From Spirochaetales bacterium (GTDB lineage: Bacteria > Spirochaetota > Spirochaetia > JABEVK01), in the NCBI GenBank assembly GCA_013043995.1, contig JABEVL010000279.1, positions 1 through 6,631 on the forward strand: a DNA stretch of 6,631 bases, written 5' to 3'. This document shows, piece after piece, positions 5,665 to 6,631 of the stretch. Numbering within the stretch: position 1 is the first letter of the stretch; each line of letters starts with the position of its first letter. The position numbers and the translations under genes are program-made. Below the pieces are notes generated by a model. It searched no databases. It had not been told where the DNA came from and saw only the letters and a list, made by a program, of their open reading frames with translations.

Positions 5665-6631
5665 ATGAAGATCAGATTTTTCGAGGAACTCAGGCCGCGA
5701 ATTTCTAGGCTATATCACTCTTCCAAAGCTCTCCCCGAGAGCACGATCCTCCTTGTCCAATCCAGCGTGTATGCTTTGGCCGCGGCCTTGACAGCGGTTC
5801 TTTTCTTAACGTTGACGAACCTCCTTTTCCGCGCCACCTTCGGAAACTTTGTTCATCTGGCTCTGCCCTGGTTTCTTTTCTGGAGTTTTGTGACGATCAT
5901 GGGCACTTCGGTGCTTGTCGGGTTTTTGATCGACAAGGTCAGTCCCGAGGCCGTCGGCAGCGGGATTCCTCAGCTCAAGGCCGCCTACTGGAAAGACCTC
6001 GGGTACATCCCCCTCAAGCAGGCCGTGGTCAAATTTGCGGCGGGTATCCTGAGTATCGGCGGAGGCGCCAGTCTGGGGCGCGAAGGACCCACGCTCTTTA
6101 TGGGGGGCAGTATCGCCTCAAGCATCGCTGGTTTTTTTCGTGTGCCGCGTTTTTCTCGCCGAAGCCCGGCCATCGTGGGCGCGGCGGCGGGCCTGGCGGC
6201 CGCGTTCAACACACCCCTGGCGTCGATCACCTTCGTCCTTGAAGAAATCGTCGGGGACATCAACAGCCGAACCATAGGCCGTATCGTCTTGGCCTCGGTG
6301 ATCGGTGCTTTTGTCGTCTACGCTTTTATAGGCAGGCAACCGGCCTTCACAGTCCCCAATATCGATCAGGTGACCTGGATCCATTATTTCATCGTGCCGC
6401 TGGCGGCACTTTTGGCGGCCTTGGTGGGTGTCGCTTTCCAACGGGGGGCCCTGAGCTTAAGGATGAAGTGGCGGCAGCAAAAAAGGGTGTCGCGATTTTG
6501 GAGCCCTTCGGTCGCGGCCCTGTTCACCTGGGTCCTGGGCGTTACAGGCTACCTGTTGACCGGCAAACTGGGAGTTTTTAGCTTGGGGTACGAAGACTTA
6601 AGTCAGGTTCTGAACGGGCATTTTCTTTGGC
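5665..6631 (+). CDS. ClC family chloride channel / Cl-/H+ antiporter (3' partial)
   Basis: Inner-membrane ClC protein moving chloride, probably in exchange for protons. The first 322 residues are visible and the frame is open to the window edge; full ClC proteins have about 400-600 residues. Key motifs seen: GSGIPQLKAAYW (98-109) with the filter Ser at 99; GGGASLGREGPTLFMGGSIA (132-151) with the gating Glu at 140 (E148 in E. coli ClC-ec1); and GAAAGLAAAFNTPLASITFVLEEI (172-195), where E193/E194 match E202/E203 of ClC-ec1, the latter being the internal proton glutamate. Having both glutamates favours an antiporter over a passive channel. The later Tyr ligand and any CBS domains would lie outside the window. 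The start is the ATG at 5665: an in-frame TGA lies at 5638-5640 and no better start follows. No ribosome binding site is seen. It is divergent from the truncated sensor gene. Confidence 0.93.
   Translation, partial: MKIRFFEELRPRISRLYHSSKALPESTILLVQSSVYALAAALTAVLFLTLTNLLFRATFGNFVHLALPWFLFWSFVTIMGTSVLVGFLIDKVSPEAVGSGIPQLKAAYWKDLGYIPLKQAVVKFAAGILSIGGGASLGREGPTLFMGGSIASSIAGFFRVPRFSRRSPAIVGAAAGLAAAFNTPLASITFVLEEIVGDINSRTIGRIVLASVIGAFVVYAFIGRQPAFTVPNIDQVTWIHYFIVPLAALLAALVGVAFQRGALSLRMKWRQQKRVSRFWSPSVAALFTWVLGVTGYLLTGKLGVFSLGYEDLSQVLNGHFLW

Noticed and set aside
5985..6441. Two overlapping minus-strand reading frames (5985-6275 and 6118-6441).
   Set aside because: Both are antisense to the conserved ClC motifs GREGP and AAAFNTPLA; the plus-strand frame is the real gene.
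1..6631. CRISPR arrays, insertion sequences, tRNA or rRNA genes.
   Set aside because: No regularly spaced repeats, no transposase-like reading frame, no terminal inverted repeats and no tRNA-like cloverleaf were noticed by reading both strands.

Overview
The window looks like chromosomal DNA from a bacterium, most probably a spirochaete (Treponema/Spirochaeta-like, with rather high GC). Three things point there. PheS and PheT are of the archaeal/eukaryotic type, which spirochaetes are known to carry in place of the usual bacterial enzyme. An outer-membrane-type lipoprotein combines WDGR-type (FlgD-like) repeats with an OmpA C-terminal domain, a pairing I associate with spirochaetes. The overall base composition is even, with no sign of a mobile element. 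The lineage is inferred from family features; no database search was possible.

Layout. (1) 1-2931, plus strand: the 3' part of pheS (5' end outside the window) followed two bases later by complete pheT. Together they encode the two subunits of phenylalanyl-tRNA synthetase. (2) 2921-3406, minus strand: a small UPF0303/HbpS-like (GlcG-fold) protein whose 3' end overlaps the end of pheT by 11 bp, tail to tail. (3) 3438-3467: a strong stem-loop with a T8 tail that terminates the next minus-strand gene. (4) 3499-4671, minus strand: the OmpA-domain lipoprotein with a clear ribosome binding site. (5) 4672-4865: a 194-bp gene-free gap with a perfect -10 hexamer, an imperfect palindrome and a long imperfect hairpin. 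(6) 4866-5552, minus strand: a two-transmembrane protein that looks like the sensor half of a histidine kinase with no output domain. (7) 5553-5664: an AT-rich divergent promoter region. (8) 5665 to the window end, plus strand: the N-terminal 322 residues of a ClC chloride channel/antiporter.

Functionally, pheST is housekeeping translation. The lipoprotein, the truncated sensor and the ClC protein are all envelope proteins, but nothing shows that they form one pathway. No wholly new system is evident. The observations most worth a second look are the output-less sensor divergent from the ClC gene, a possible leaderless-transcript pattern at three gene starts, the OmpA domain with an altered peptidoglycan-binding motif, and the pheT/UPF0303 tail-to-tail overlap with no terminator between them.
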